The notes under the pieces: model-generated
Seen by the model: only the letters and a program-made list of their open reading frames with translations
Told to the model about the DNA's origin: nothing
Databases searched by the model: none
Shown here: piece by piece, positions 25,530-34,818 of the stretch
Numbering within the stretch: position 1 is the first letter of the stretch
Layout of the letters: every line of letters starts with the position of its first letter
Assembly (NCBI RefSeq): GCF_025950525.1
Contig: NZ_JAPDGS010000002.1
Span: 620,001-684,000, forward strand
DNA: 64,000 nt
Direction of reading: 5' to 3'
Source: Stagnihabitans lacustris
Lineage (GTDB): Bacteria > Pseudomonadota > Alphaproteobacteria > Rhodobacterales > Rhodobacteraceae
Position numbers and translations under genes: made by a program

Positions 25530-26322
25530 AGCCTCCTTCCCTTTGAAAGCCGCCGCCGCCTTGGGGCTTTTGTTCCTGCATCTGCCCATTGCCATCATCT
25601 TCCTTTACGCCTTCACAACCGAAGAGCGGTCTTACGTCTTTCCGCCCCCCGGCCTGACGTTGAAATGGTTCGCCGTGGCCTGGGAGCGGCCGGACATCTG
25701 GCAGGCCCTTGGCCTGTCGCTGCAGGTCGCCGCCTGGGCCACCTTGCTGGCGCTGATCCTGGGGACCCTGGTGGCGGGCGCCATGACGCGGGCGCGGTTT
25801 TTCGGGCGCGACCAGGTGACGCTGTTGATCCTGTTGCCCATCGCGCTGCCGGGCATCCTGACCGGGCTGGCCATGCGCCAGGCCTTTGGTGTGGCGGGCA
25901 TCCCGTTTTCCACCTGGACCATCGTTTTGGGCCATGCCACCTTTTGCATCGTCATCGTGCATAACAACGCGGTCGCCCGGATGCGCAGGCTTTCGGGCGC
26001 GATCCTGGAGGCTTCGGCCGACCTGGGCGCCAACAGCTTTCAGACGTTCCGCCATATCCTGCTTCCGAACCTGGGCTCGGCGCTTTTGGCCGGGGGGATG
26101 CTGGCCTTTGCGCTGTCCTTTGACGAGGTCATCGTGACGACCTTCACCGCAGGCGCGCAGTCCACGATCCCGATCTGGATGCTGGAAGAGCTGATCCGCC
26201 CGCATCAGCGCCCAGTGACCAATGTCGTGGCCATGGTGGTTTTTGCCGCGACCTTTCTGCCGATCCTCGCCGCCTATTACCTGACCCGCGGCGGGTCGGA
26301 AACGGCGGGCGGCGGCAAATAG
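25519..26322 (+). CDS. ABC transporter permease, PotC type
   Basis: A 267-residue permease with six hydrophobic segments and an EAA loop ([32 protein letters not shown]). It pairs with the PotB-type subunit to form the channel. The ATG at 25519 overlaps the stop of the previous gene, a start that gives a normal PotC N-terminus ([10 protein letters not shown], then a membrane segment). It is the last gene of the transporter operon; no terminator hairpin follows before msrA. Confidence 0.92.
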   Translation: MRSEASFPLKAAAALGLLFLHLPIAIIFLYAFTTEERSYVFPPPGLTLKWFAVAWERPDIWQALGLSLQVAAWATLLALILGTLVAGAMTRARFFGRDQVTLLILLPIALPGILTGLAMRQAFGVAGIPFSTWTIVLGHATFCIVIVHNNAVARMRRLSGAILEASADLGANSFQTFRHILLPNLGSALLAGGMLAFALSFDEVIVTTFTAGAQSTIPIWMLEELIRPHQRPVTNVVAMVVFAATFLPILAAYYLTRGGSETAGGGK

Positions 26323-26382
26323 GGCACCCTGTGCAAGGCCTATCCCGCGCCCTATATAGGCACCACACAGATGGAGGCTATG

Positions 26383-27042
26383 ATGTTCCTTTTGGACCGC
26401 GCCAAGATGCAGATGGTGACCCCCGACCGCGCCCTTGCCGGTCGGCCCGAACCCCTTCCCACCGCCGAGACGCATTTCATCAATGGACGGCCCCTGAAAT
26501 CCGAAATCCCCGCAGGCTTTCAGGTCGCGGTCTTTGGCATGGGCTGTTTTTGGGGCGTCGAGCGCAAGTTCTGGGCGCTGGATGGCGTCTGGCTGACGAT
26601 GGTGGGCTATGCGGGCGGCTTTACACCCAACCCGACCTACAAAGAGACCTGCACCCAGCTGACGGGCCATAACGAGGTCGTTCGGGTGATCTTTGACCCC
26701 GCCAAGATTTCGTTCGCGGATCTGCTGAAGGTTTTCTGGGAGAACCATGACCCGACGCAAGGCATGCGGCAGGGCAATGATGTGGGGTCCACTTATCGGT
26801 CGGGGATCTATTTCGTCAGTGCCGAGCAACAGGCCGAGGCCTTGGCCAGCAAGGCGGCCTATCAGGCGGCACTGACCGCGCGGGGCTTTGGCGCAATCAC
26901 GACCGAGATCATCCCGGCCCCGGTGTTTTACTTTGCCGAGGATTACCACCAGCAATATCTGGCCAAGAACCCCGACGGCTATTGCGGTATCGGCGGCACG
27001 GGTGTGACCTGCCCGATCGGGCTGAAGGTGTCGGCAGGTTAA
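26383..27042 (+). CDS. msrA: Peptide-methionine (S)-S-oxide reductase MsrA
   Basis: A 219-residue enzyme that reduces methionine-S-sulfoxide in proteins. The catalytic Cys55 is in GCFWG, and a resolving cysteine occurs in the C-terminal GVTCPIG. The GGAGG at 26373-26377 gives five-base spacing to the ATG at 26383; the adjacent ATG at 26380 is closer than usual. A CCTATATAGG block at 26351-26360 may hold the -10 element. Its stop overlaps the convergent tetR stop by four bases. Confidence 0.94.
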   Translation: MFLLDRAKMQMVTPDRALAGRPEPLPTAETHFINGRPLKSEIPAGFQVAVFGMGCFWGVERKFWALDGVWLTMVGYAGGFTPNPTYKETCTQLTGHNEVVRVIFDPAKISFADLLKVFWENHDPTQGMRQGNDVGSTYRSGIYFVSAEQQAEALASKAAYQAALTARGFGAITTEIIPAPVFYFAEDYHQQYLAKNPDGYCGIGGTGVTCPIGLKVSAG

Positions 27043-27671
27043 GCGCGCGTTCTGGCGCCGATCTCGACCTCGATGGCGCGGATCATCACCTCCAGCCCGT
27101 GCTGAAAGGTGGTGAGCCGCCGTTCGGGGGCAAAGAAGGGGGCGGCGGCCATCAGTCCGGGGAAGGCCAGGGCCGCCTCGGCCACCGGCATGGGTTCGGT
27201 GGCGCCGGGGGAGAGCGGCCCCGTGACCTCATCCAGACAGGCACCGTTGAGGTAAAAGCCAAAGGCGCGGAAATGCCGGGCGCGGGATTTGGGCGAGAGG
27301 CCTGCCGCGTCAAAGATCGCCAATTGCCGGTCAAGAAGCGCCAGGCCCGCGCGGTGGTTCAGGCGGAATTGCGCGAAATAGGGGTAAAAGCCCGGGTGGT
27401 TCACGGCCATCTCGCGCCAGGCCTGCGCCGCCTGACGATAGAGCGCCTGCCATTCGCCCGTATCGGGGAAATCGGCGGCCTCTTGGATCAGGCGATCGAT
27501 CAGGGCCTGAAACAGGTGCTGCTTGCTGGGGAAGTAGTGGTAAAGGCTCATGGCCTGACACGAGAGCCTTGCCGCCAGAGTGCGGAAGGAAAAGGCCTCC
27601 ATCCCCTCGGCGTCGATCAGCCGCAGGGCCTCATCGGCGATCTTTTCGGCAGAGAGGGCGGGACGGGTCAT
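27039..27671 (-). CDS. TetR family transcriptional regulator
   Basis: A 210-residue regulator with an N-terminal TetR helix-turn-helix (about residues 9-55, [39 protein letters not shown]) and a C-terminal all-helical ligand domain. The YHYFPSK end of the recognition region is the family hallmark. It converges on msrA and diverges from prmA across 203 bp of repeat-rich DNA. Its target is not obvious from the neighbours, and the C-terminal domain gives no ligand clue. Confidence 0.9.
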   Translation of the reverse strand: MTRPALSAEKIADEALRLIDAEGMEAFSFRTLAARLSCQAMSLYHYFPSKQHLFQALIDRLIQEAADFPDTGEWQALYRQAAQAWREMAVNHPGFYPYFAQFRLNHRAGLALLDRQLAIFDAAGLSPKSRARHFRAFGFYLNGACLDEVTGPLSPGATEPMPVAEAALAFPGLMAAAPFFAPERRLTTFQHGLEVMIRAIEVEIGARTRA

Positions 27672-27718
27672 GCGGGGCTTTCTTTTGCTAGCCGGATGTT
27701 AACCTTGGCGCCCGGGCG

Positions 27719-27808
27719 GGGCAAGCGGGGGGCTGCCGCCGAACCGGGCAAGCGGGGGGCTGCCGCCCCCCGCACCCCCCGCCTCAAAGGGGCCTTGGCC
27801 CCCTTGAG
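27719..27808. repeat. 22-bp direct repeat and two GC hairpins between tetR and prmA
   Basis: A 22-bp direct repeat (27719-27740 and 27746-27767, both containing GGCAAGCGGGGGGCTGCC) recurs with a period of 27 bp. The second copy forms a hairpin, GCGGGGGGC/GCCCCCCGC with a 4-nt loop (27752-27773). A second hairpin, CTCAAAGGGGCC/GGCCCCCTTGAG with one mismatch, spans 27783-27808. A TTGACG -35-like hexamer for prmA follows at 27822-27827. Confidence 0.65.
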
Positions 27809-27874
27809 AAACCCCCGGCCCTTGACGTCACAGGGCGCGCGGCCTAACCGGGGGGAAATCCAGTGGAGACCCCC

Positions 27875-28747
27875 ATGCCCACCTATACCGCCCTTACCAC
27901 CCTGATCGGGGAAGACCGCGCCGAGGCCTTGGGCGAGGCGCTGGAAAAGCTGCAGCCCGAGCCCATCGGCGTCGGCGTCTTTGAAATCGAGGATGACAGC
28001 GGGTTGTGGGAGGTCGGCGCCTATTACACCGAGCCGCCGAACCTGGCCTTCCTGGAGTTGCTCTCGACCGCGTTCGAGGCCAAGCCCTTTGTCGTCTCTG
28101 AGGTGCCCGAGGTCGATTGGGTGGCCCATGTCCGCCGCGAACTGGCGCCGGTCGAGGCCGGGCGCTTCTTTGTCTATGGGTCGCATGATGCGGACAAGGT
28201 GCCGCAGGATGGCCGCATCCCCCTTCAGATCGAGGCGACCGTGGCCTTTGGCACCGGGCATCACAACACGACCCTGGGTTGCCTTTTGGCCTGGGACCGG
28301 CTTTATGACGCGGGCACCCGCCCCGCCCGCGTGGCCGATATCGGCTGTGGCACTGCCGTTCTGGCGATGGCTGCGGCCAAACTGCTGCCCGATGCGGTCG
28401 TCATGGCCTCGGATATCGACAAGGTCGCGGTGGATGTGGCGCTGGCCAATACCGATATCAACGGCCTGTCGGGGCGCATCGCCTGCATGGAGGCCGCGGG
28501 TTTCGCCCATCCCGACCTGCAGAAGGCGCCCTTCGACCTCGTCTTCGCCAATATCCTGAAGGGCCCGCTGATCGAGCTTGCCCCCGAGATGGCGCGCCAC
28601 ACCGCGCCCCAGGGCGTCGTGATCCTTTCTGGTCTTCTGGTCGTGCAGGCCGAGGCGGTGACGGCGGCCTATGTCGCGGCAGGGTTCACGCCGGTGTCGC
28701 GCGATGACTTGGGCGAGTGGTCGGCCCTGGTCTTGCGCCGCACCTGA
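27875..28747 (+). CDS. prmA: Ribosomal protein L11 methyltransferase
   Basis: A 290-residue enzyme that trimethylates ribosomal protein L11 using S-adenosylmethionine. The AdoMet motif VADIGCGTAVLAMAAAKLLP is preceded by the family signature AFGTGHHNTT. FANILKGPLIELAP is the PrmA motif IV region, with Ile replacing other small residues seen in some members. The ATG at 27875 has GGAG upstream; a GTG four codons earlier lies on that ribosome site. Length is near the usual 290-300. A hairpin terminator follows. Confidence 0.92.
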   Translation: MPTYTALTTLIGEDRAEALGEALEKLQPEPIGVGVFEIEDDSGLWEVGAYYTEPPNLAFLELLSTAFEAKPFVVSEVPEVDWVAHVRRELAPVEAGRFFVYGSHDADKVPQDGRIPLQIEATVAFGTGHHNTTLGCLLAWDRLYDAGTRPARVADIGCGTAVLAMAAAKLLPDAVVMASDIDKVAVDVALANTDINGLSGRIACMEAAGFAHPDLQKAPFDLVFANILKGPLIELAPEMARHTAPQGVVILSGLLVVQAEAVTAAYVAAGFTPVSRDDLGEWSALVLRRT

Positions 28748-28789
28748 GCCCCCAACTGAACGTCGAAACTGCGGCAGATGGGGGCTTTT
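28747..28789 (+). terminator. Putative terminator of prmA
   Basis: AGCCCCCA and TGGGGGCT form an 8-bp stem around a 24-nt loop and are followed by TTT. The stem begins on the prmA stop codon. Confidence 0.5.
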
Positions 28790-28856
28790 CGCCCAATTCC
28801 TGCCACAATTTCGTCGTATCAAAACCTTGGGTGGGGTCGGTATCAGGAGTTTGGGG

Positions 28857-29207
28857 ATGTCCGACCCGAATATGAGTGAGTTTTACCGTCGTGTCGATCG
28901 GATCCAGAAAGCTAGGGCTAGGGGCCATGGCTTCGAGGCGCCGGGCGTCTTGGGGCGGTCGTATTACACAAGGCCTCAGGCCCAGCGGCGCGGTTTTCTG
29001 GGCCCCGTTCTGGTGCTGTTGGTCGCGGTCTTTCTGCTGAAAGGCCTGATGATCAGCCAAATTGGCCGGATGGAATATGAGTCCCGTGTCGAGCGGCTTT
29101 TGGCGGGGGCCGGGGTCGAACGTGTCGGCGGATGGCTGATGCAGGTCGATCCTGTGTCCGAAATGGTCGCGCGGGAAGTGGGCGCCCTTTTGCCACCGAT
29201 GCGCTAA
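28857..29207 (+). CDS. Small single-pass membrane protein, conserved in Rhodobacterales-type genomes
   Basis: A 116-residue protein with an N-terminal cytoplasmic part (MSDPNMSEFYRRVDRIQ), one membrane segment (about residues 46-66, FLGPVLVLLVAVFLLKGLMI) and a short C-terminal domain ending GGWLMQVDPVSEMVAREVG. The ATG at 28857 follows CAGGAG. The GFEAPGVLGRSYYTRP motif looks familiar from unnamed proteins of this bacterial order, but I know no function. It is followed by a strong intrinsic terminator and lies upstream of the DUF1127 and ruvC genes. Confidence 0.82.
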   Translation: MSDPNMSEFYRRVDRIQKARARGHGFEAPGVLGRSYYTRPQAQRRGFLGPVLVLLVAVFLLKGLMISQIGRMEYESRVERLLAGAGVERVGGWLMQVDPVSEMVAREVGALLPPMR

Positions 29208-29231
29208 GGCCTGCAAATCAAAGCGCGGATC

Positions 29232-29258
29232 GGGGGCCTTCGGGCCCCTTTTGTTTTG
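29232..29258 (+). terminator. UUCG-loop intrinsic terminator
   Basis: GGGGCC-TTCG-GGCCCC followed by TTTTGTTTT ends the small membrane protein transcript, 25 bases past its stop. Confidence 0.9.
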
Positions 29259-29372
29259 CCGCCACAGCGGCCAAACGCCGCCCTTGTCTTCCCACCCCGG
29301 CAGCCAGTGACCGCCCCCTGTGGACCCGGCCCAAGGGCGCTTTGCTTTCCGCAAGCCCGGACCCGGAAAAGC

Positions 29373-29396
29373 AAAAGGGCCGCATCGCTGCGGCCC
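29373..29396 (-). terminator. Intrinsic terminator of the DUF1127 gene
   Basis: On the minus strand GGGCCGCA-GCGA-TGCGGCCC is followed by TTTT. It starts 21 bases past the DUF1127 stop. A GCGA tetraloop and 8-bp perfect stem make it strong. Confidence 0.88.
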
Positions 29397-29417
29397 CACA
29401 TCACATTGTCCGGCGCT

Positions 29418-29621
29418 TCAGCGGCCGATCATCTCGATATCGCCACGGCACAGGCCGATGTCGTCCAGTTCGCGGTTCGACAGGCGATGCAGCGCCTTGC
29501 GGGTCACGCGCGCCGAATTCCAGCGGCGGAAAGCGTCAGAGCCTTCAGCAAGGGTTTGCACGAAGCGGTATACGGTGATGGCGCCGAACGGCGCCGCGGC
29601 GGACGTCTCATAGGCGGCCAT
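29418..29621 (-). CDS. DUF1127 domain-containing small protein
   Basis: A 67-residue protein ending in the Arg-rich DUF1127 motif (about residues 33-67: RWNSARVTRKALHRLSNRELDDIGLCRGDIE). Small DUF1127 proteins in alphaproteobacteria act as stress or RNA-turnover regulators, and some are followed by sRNA arrays. Here a terminator follows at once, so no such array is attached. A possible promoter on the minus strand is TTGCTG (29705-29710) and TAAATA (29682-29687), spaced 17 bp. It is divergent from ruvC. Confidence 0.9.
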   Translation of the reverse strand: MAAYETSAAAPFGAITVYRFVQTLAEGSDAFRRWNSARVTRKALHRLSNRELDDIGLCRGDIEMIGR

Positions 29622-29933
29622 AGCGGGTATCCTTTCACAATTTGCACAACGAAGGGGCGTTCATTCGTCCCTGATGCGCCCTATTTAGTCGTGCTGCGAA
29701 TGCGCAGCAAGCGGGGCACGGACAAGGCCGCCTTGCAGCCCGTGCATGGCGGTTACCAGGTCGTTAACGTTGATTTCACAGAACTTTTACACATTATCCC
29801 CAGGTGGCGTCGCCTGCAAGGCCTGACCTGTCGCTTTTCGCACCTGCGGCATTTCCGGCGCCTGGGGGATTAGGTCTTGGCGCATGTTCCCCTTTCGTGC
29901 TAACCCTGTCTTAACGAATAAGAAAGGGCGGGC
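29622..29933. other. 312-bp divergent spacer between the DUF1127 gene and ruvC
   Basis: No gene is seen. It holds the candidate DUF1127 promoter described above and an unidentified ruvC promoter. A TTATCCCCA sequence at 29794-29802 resembles a DnaA box with one mismatch but stands alone. Confidence 0.5.
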
Positions 29934-30458
29934 ATGCGGGTTCTGGGCATTGATCCGGGTTTGCGAAATCTGGGCTGGGGGGTGATCGACGTCCAGGGCG
30001 CGAGAATCACCCATGTCGCAAACGGCATCTGTCATTCGGATGGCAAAGAGGGCGACCTGGCCTTTCGCCTTGTGTCGCTGCACACCCAGCTGACCGAGGT
30101 TCTGCGCACCTACAAGCCCGATGCGGCGGCGGTGGAACATACTTTCGTCAACAAGGACGCGGTGGCGACGCTAAAGCTGGGGCAGGCGCGGGGGATCGCG
30201 CTGCTCGTTCCGGCTCAGGCAGGGCTGACGGTGGGTGAATATGCGCCCAATGCGGTGAAAAAGACCATCGTCGGCGTGGGGCATGCCGCCAAGGCGCAGG
30301 TCGACCACATGGTTCGCATCCACCTGCCGGGCGTCCAGATCGCCGGCCCCGATGCGGCGGATGCCCTTGCCATCGCCATCTGCCATGCGCACCATATGCA
30401 AAGCGCCGGCCGGCTTCAGGCCGCTGTGGCGCGGGCGCAAACGGGGGCATCCGCATGA
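29934..30458 (+). CDS. ruvC: Holliday junction endodeoxyribonuclease RuvC
   Basis: A 174-residue resolvase that cuts four-way DNA junctions during recombinational repair. The four acidic catalytic residues are visible: Asp7 (in [13 protein letters not shown]), Glu68 (AVEHTF), Asp140 and Asp143 ([14 protein letters not shown]). The ATG at 29934 follows GAAAGGG. Its stop overlaps the ruvA start in an ATGA. RuvC works with RuvAB encoded next to it. Confidence 0.97.
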   Translation: MRVLGIDPGLRNLGWGVIDVQGARITHVANGICHSDGKEGDLAFRLVSLHTQLTEVLRTYKPDAAAVEHTFVNKDAVATLKLGQARGIALLVPAQAGLTVGEYAPNAVKKTIVGVGHAAKAQVDHMVRIHLPGVQIAGPDAADALAIAICHAHHMQSAGRLQAAVARAQTGASA

Positions 30459-31129
30459 TCGGAAAACTCTCTGGCATCGTGGATTGGAAGGGCCTGGATC
30501 AGGTCCTGCTGGATGTGCGCGGCGTGGGCTATATCATCCATGTCAACGACCGCACCCTGGCGCAATTGCCGCCCCCGGGCGAAGCGGTCGCGCTTTACAC
30601 CGACCTTCTGGTCCGTGAGGATCTGCTTCAGCTCTTCGGTTTTCTGACGCTGTTCGAACGCGAATGGCACAAGGTCTTGATGACGGTGCAGGGAGTGGGG
30701 GCCAAGGCCTCGATGGCGATCCTGGGGGCTTTGGGCGCGGATGGTGTGGCGCGTGCGATCACCCTGGGGGATGCGCGCGCCATCCAGGCCGCCAATGGCG
30801 TCGGCCCCAAACTGGCGCAGCGCGTGATCCTGGAGCTGAAGTCCAAGGCCGCCGGGATGATGGCCATGGGTGGGTCGCTGAATGTGGCGCCCTATGTGCA
30901 GGACCCCGATCCGCAGGTCATCGAAGCGCCGAAGCCGAAACCCCGCAAAGCCGCCGCCCCGATCCCCAACCGCGCGGCCTTTGCCTCGGATGCGCTTTCG
31001 GCGCTGTTGAACCTGGGCTACGGCCATTCCGAGGCGGCCGAGGCCGTCACCCTCTCCTCTGACGAGGCGCCAGAGGCCGACACCGCCGCCCTGATCCGCA
31101 TGGCGCTGAAACGCCTGGCCCCGAAATGA
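30455..31129 (+). CDS. ruvA: Holliday junction DNA helicase subunit RuvA
   Basis: A 224-residue protein that binds Holliday junctions and recruits the RuvB motor. The N-terminal OB-fold ([13 protein letters not shown]...[13 protein letters not shown]), the two helix-hairpin-helix motifs ([22 protein letters not shown] and [20 protein letters not shown]) and the flexible linker plus C-terminal RuvB-binding domain are all present. Translation is coupled to ruvC by a 4-base overlap. Its stop codon sits in the first unit of a 15-bp tandem repeat. A histidine phosphatase-like gene separates it from ruvB. Confidence 0.96.
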   Translation: MIGKLSGIVDWKGLDQVLLDVRGVGYIIHVNDRTLAQLPPPGEAVALYTDLLVREDLLQLFGFLTLFEREWHKVLMTVQGVGAKASMAILGALGADGVARAITLGDARAIQAANGVGPKLAQRVILELKSKAAGMMAMGGSLNVAPYVQDPDPQVIEAPKPKPRKAAAPIPNRAAFASDALSALLNLGYGHSEAAEAVTLSSDEAPEADTAALIRMALKRLAPK

Positions 31130-31174
31130 ACGGCCCCGAAATGAACGGCCCCGAAATGAACGGCCCCGAAATGA
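31121..31174. repeat. 15-bp tandem repeats at the ruvA stop codon
   Basis: CCGAAATGAACGGCC occurs three times in a row at 31121-31165 and a partial fourth unit follows. The ruvA TGA (31127-31129) is inside the first unit. Each unit also carries ATGA, so duplication of the gene end is likely. Confidence 0.85.
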
Positions 31175-31199
31175 GCCGCTCCCGGTCCCCGGGCCCGGC

Positions 31200-31757
31200 A
31201 TGATCGCGCTCTATCTCTCGCATCCGCAGGTGCTGCAGGACCCCGCGATCCCCGTGACGCAATGGGCGCTTTCGCCGCAGGGCCGGGCCCGCCTGACCGC
31301 GCCTTGGGCGTCGCGGATCACACGGGTGTTTTCCTCGCCCGAGACCAAGGCGCTGCAGACCGCCGCAGCCCTGCGCCCCGACCTGCCCCCCGAGATCCAC
31401 GACGACCTGTCCGAAAACCACCGCCCGCATTACCTGCCCCCCGCGGCCTTCGAACAGGCGGCCGATGCCTTCTTTGCCCATCCCGCGACGTCCCAGAACG
31501 GCTGGGAGCCCGCGGCAAAGGCGCAATCCCGCATCCTGCAAGCGTTCCACCGCCTGTCCCAGGGCCTGACAGCGCCCGCGCTCTTCACCGGCCATGGCGC
31601 CGTGGGCACGCTGTTGCATCAGGCGCTGTCCGGCCATCCGATCTCGCGCGGCGGCGACCAGCCCGGTGGCGGCGGCAATCTTTACGCCATCGACCTGACC
31701 ACCGGCCGCCCGCTGTGCGCCTGGACGCCGATCGAAAGCTGGATCTGGCCCGCATGA
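31200..31757 (+). CDS. Histidine phosphatase superfamily protein without canonical RHG motif
   Basis: A 185-residue protein with the overall layout of the histidine phosphatase (phosphoglycerate mutase-like) family: an N-terminal strand with YLSHPQV in place of the usual RHGE, then RVFSSPETKALQTA, a central SENHRPHYLPP, and TGHGAVGTLLHQAL near the second catalytic histidine. The catalytic Arg-His pair of the first motif is replaced by Ser-His, so the histidine may be kept but the arginine is lost. It sits between ruvA and ruvB on the same strand, an uncommon insertion. Function is unknown. Confidence 0.72.
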   Translation: MIALYLSHPQVLQDPAIPVTQWALSPQGRARLTAPWASRITRVFSSPETKALQTAAALRPDLPPEIHDDLSENHRPHYLPPAAFEQAADAFFAHPATSQNGWEPAAKAQSRILQAFHRLSQGLTAPALFTGHGAVGTLLHQALSGHPISRGGDQPGGGGNLYAIDLTTGRPLCAWTPIESWIWPA

Positions 31758-31818
31758 CAGACCCAGGGCCCCCCTTGTCCCAATCGCGCGCCTCCCGCAC
31801 CGCGAAACCACTCTTCCC

Positions 31819-31871
31819 CTTTCATACTGGCTCAAATACTCCACGGGGGTGCGGGGGTGTGAAACCCCCGC
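31819..31871 (-). repeat. Dispersed intergenic repeat copy 5 (inverted to flanking genes)
   Basis: On the minus strand the hairpin GCGGGGGT/ACCCCCGC with a 5-nt loop (31851-31871) is followed by ACCCCCGT and the core at 31819-31842. Both flanking genes (phosphatase-like and ruvB) are on the plus strand, so the element opposes them. Confidence 0.8.
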
Positions 31872-31895
31872 CGCCGCCTGCCACCGGAAAGCCCC

Positions 31896-32921
31896 ATGCA
31901 ATCTGACCCCACCCTGCGCCCCGACAAACTGCCCGAGGATATGGACCGCGCCCTGCGGCCTCAGACTCTGGACGATTTCACCGGCCAGGCCGAGGCGCGG
32001 GCCAACCTGCGCGTTTTCATCCAATCGGCCAAACAGCGCGGCGAGGCGATGGACCACACGCTGTTCCACGGCCCTCCGGGGCTCGGCAAGACCACCCTGG
32101 CGCAGATCATGGCGCGCGAATTGGGCGTGGGCTTCCGCATGACCTCGGGCCCCGTGTTGGCCAAGCCCGGCGACCTGGCCGCGATCCTGACCAACCTGGA
32201 GCCCCGCGATGTCCTCTTCATCGACGAGATCCACCGCCTGTCCCCTGTTGTCGAAGAGGTTCTTTACCCCGCGCTGGAAGACTTCGCCCTTGACCTGGTG
32301 ATCGGCGAGGGCCCCGCCGCCCGCACCGTCCGAATCGAGCTGCAGCCCTTTACCCTCGTCGGCGCCACGACCCGCCTGGGCCTTCTGACCACGCCCTTGC
32401 GCGACCGCTTTGGCATCCCGACGCGGCTGGAGTTCTATACCGTCGACGAGTTGGACCTGATCGTGACCCGCGCAGCCCGCCTCTTGGGCATCACGCCGGA
32501 ACCGGCTGGCACCCGCGAGATCGCCGCCCGCGCCCGCGGCACCCCGCGCATCGCCGGCCGTCTGTTGCGCCGCGTCGTCGATTTCGTCACGGTCGAGGGC
32601 AATGGCGTCCTGACCCAGGCCATCGCGGACAGCTCCCTGACCCGGCTTGGCGTCGACAAACTCGGTCTGGATGGCAACGACCGCCGCTATCTGAACCTTT
32701 TGGCCGAACATTATGGCGGCGGCCCGGTGGGGGTCGAGACCATCGCGGCGGCGCTTTCCGAGGCGCGCGACGCCATCGAAGAGGTGATCGAGCCCTTCCT
32801 TCTGCAACAGGGCCTGATCCTGCGCACTCCGCGCGGCCGGATGCTGGGCCGCAGCGCCTGGCGCCACCTGGGGCTGGAGGCCCCGAAGCCGCCCGGTCAA
32901 AGCGACCTCTTCGAGGCCTGA
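31896..32921 (+). CDS. ruvB: Holliday junction branch migration helicase RuvB
   Basis: A 341-residue AAA+ motor that drives branch migration with RuvA. Walker [11 protein letters not shown], Walker [12 protein letters not shown], the sensor-1 region [20 protein letters not shown] and the C-terminal winged-helix domain (about 260-330, with [18 protein letters not shown]) are present. Length is standard. It follows the inverted repeat copy at 31819-31871 and not ruvA directly, so a separate promoter is likely. Confidence 0.97.
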   Translation: MQSDPTLRPDKLPEDMDRALRPQTLDDFTGQAEARANLRVFIQSAKQRGEAMDHTLFHGPPGLGKTTLAQIMARELGVGFRMTSGPVLAKPGDLAAILTNLEPRDVLFIDEIHRLSPVVEEVLYPALEDFALDLVIGEGPAARTVRIELQPFTLVGATTRLGLLTTPLRDRFGIPTRLEFYTVDELDLIVTRAARLLGITPEPAGTREIAARARGTPRIAGRLLRRVVDFVTVEGNGVLTQAIADSSLTRLGVDKLGLDGNDRRYLNLLAEHYGGGPVGVETIAAALSEARDAIEEVIEPFLLQQGLILRTPRGRMLGRSAWRHLGLEAPKPPGQSDLFEA

Positions 32922-32980
32922 CATTCCCCCAGGTCAGGCCAAGGTCCGAAAGGGCAGGGTGCCCCCGGGGAGCCAAGCCC

Positions 32981-33865
32981 TCAGGCCAGAACCCGCGCAA
33001 AGAAGGCCAAAGTCCGCGCCCAGGCCAGTTCCGCCGCGGCCTGATCCTAACGCGGCGTCGTGTCATTGTGGAAGCCGTGGTTCACCCCGGGATAGATGAA
33101 GGCCTCATACCCCGTCCCGGCCGCCTTCAACGCCGCCTCATAGGCCGGCCAGCCCTCGTTGATGCGGGTGTCCAGCTCGGCGTAATGGATCAGCAGGGGC
33201 GCCTTGATCTTGGCCACATCCTCGGCCGCCGGTTGCCGCCCGTAAAACGGCACCGCGCCGCCCAGTTCCGGGAAGGCCACCGCCGCCGCATTGGCCACCC
33301 CGCCGCCATAACAGAACCCGGTGATGCCGACCTTGCCGGTTGAACCTTCATGCGCCAAAAGGAACTCGACCGCGGCAAAGAAGTCGTTCATCAGCTTTGC
33401 GCCATCCACCGTGGCCTGCAGCTCGCGCCCCTTGTCGTCATTGCCCGGATAGCCGCCGACCGAGGTCAGCCCATCCGGCGCCAGGGCCAGGAACCCCGCC
33501 TTGGCCAGCCGCCGCGTGACATCTTCGATATAGGGGTTCAGCCCGCGGTTCTCATGCACCACCACGACCGCCGGCAGTTTCCCCGCCTCCGCGGGCCGCA
33601 CCAGATAGCCATTCACCGTCCCATGGCCCAGGGGCGAGGGATAGGTGATCCGTTCCGCGACGATCCCCGCATCATCAGGGGCCACCTGTTCAGCAAGCGC
33701 ATAGTCGGGCGACATCATCTGCAACAGCATCGCCGCGGTCACGCCCCCCACCGCCCAGCGGCCGGCGCGGTCCAGAAACTCGCGCTTGGTGATCCGCCCA
33801 TGGGCGTAGAAGTCGTAAAGCTCGATCAATTCTTGCGGAAAGTCCTTGGCCGTCATCCGTGTCAT
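32981..33865 (-). pseudogene. Dienelactone hydrolase family gene (YghX-like) with in-frame amber codon near its 3' end
   Basis: The protein reads 272 residues (ending HNDTTPR) to a TAG at 33047-33049. The same frame continues with 21 codons reading DQAAAELAWARTLAFFARVL to TGA at 32981. YghX-type hydrolases normally carry TTPRY followed by that kind of helix, so a Tyr codon seems to have become TAG. Catalytic residues are intact: Cys185 in GFCYGGG, Asp232 and His263. An N-terminal membrane-like segment (about 35-53) follows [11 protein letters not shown]. The loss is only the last helix, so the truncated protein could still work. A sequencing error cannot be excluded. Confidence 0.75.
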
Positions 33866-34060
33866 GGCGTTTCCTTTCGGGGGTGATCGCCCAAAGTTGA
33901 GGCCGGCGCCCCGCCTTTTCCACTCACAGTTGCGCGAGGCCTTGGGGAATCGGCGGTTAACCACTTCCGTCGAATTAATAACGACAATAGCACTAGAGAT
34001 TTAGGGGATACCTGATAAACTCGCCGAAAGTCCCCTGATTCCCTGGTAATAGGTTCCGAC

Positions 34061-34648
34061 ATGACCGCCACCCTGATCATCCCCGGCCTTGATGGGTCCC
34101 GCGATGGGCATTGGCAGCAATGGTGGCTCGACACCGATCCCACCGCCAAGCCTGTCCTTCTGACTGAACTTCACAACCCCGTGCCCCGCGATTGGGAGGC
34201 CGAGTTGGTCTCGGCCATCCTTGACACGCCTGGCGCGGTTCTGGTGGGCCATTCGCTGGGCGCGGTGCTGATCGCCCGGGTTCTGGCGCAATGGCCGCAT
34301 CTGGATGTCAAGGCGGCGCTTCTGGTGGCCCCGGCCGAGGACCCGACCCATCCCCGCGCCAAGTTCTTTACGCCGCTGCCGGAACTCTCGCTGCGCCGCC
34401 CCGCGACCGTCGTGGCCAGCCGCAACGACCCCTGGATGAAGTTCGACCGCGCCCGCGACCTGTCGCGCTATTGGCAAGCGCGTTTCATTGACCTGGGGCG
34501 GGCGGGGCATATCAACATCGAGGCGGGTTATGGCCCCTGGCCCGCGGGGATCGCGCTGCGTGACGATCTGATCCAGCGCGCCGACCGTTCGGCCCGGACC
34601 TCGCGGTCCTGGGGGGTGACGTCGCTTTTCGCGGCCTCTTTGGCCTGA
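34061..34648 (+). CDS. RBBP9/YdeN family serine hydrolase
   Basis: A 195-residue alpha/beta hydrolase. The nucleophile elbow GHSLG holds the catalytic serine, Asp is in SRNDPWMKF and His in RAGHINIEAGYG, the three positions used by RBBP9/YdeN proteins. N-terminal IPGLDGSRDGHWQQWW is the family start. The substrate of bacterial members is unknown. It stands alone between the divergent hydrolase gene and the convergent ubiK gene. Confidence 0.9.
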   Translation: MTATLIIPGLDGSRDGHWQQWWLDTDPTAKPVLLTELHNPVPRDWEAELVSAILDTPGAVLVGHSLGAVLIARVLAQWPHLDVKAALLVAPAEDPTHPRAKFFTPLPELSLRRPATVVASRNDPWMKFDRARDLSRYWQARFIDLGRAGHINIEAGYGPWPAGIALRDDLIQRADRSARTSRSWGVTSLFAASLA

Positions 34649-34818
34649 GTGGCCAAAAGGCAAACGCTGGCGCGCCCCAATCCGTCAACGCGGCGCGGTC
34701 AAGGTCGGCAACCGCGTGTCAGCAGGCTCACGGAGCCCCCCGCCGCCCCGTTCCGCAGAAAGCCCCCGGGGCCGCCATCACAGGCACAACCGCCGTCCCG
34801 CCGATTGGCAAGACCCGC

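Noticed and set aside
29794..29802. DnaA box (TTATCCCCA) suggesting an origin
   Set aside because: A single one-mismatch box with no cluster, no dnaA/dnaN or parAB neighbours and no AT-rich unwinding region.
33047..33049. Pyrrolysine insertion at the amber codon of the dienelactone hydrolase
   Set aside because: No pyl genes are in view and the residue in relatives is tyrosine, so a nonsense change or sequencing error is simpler.
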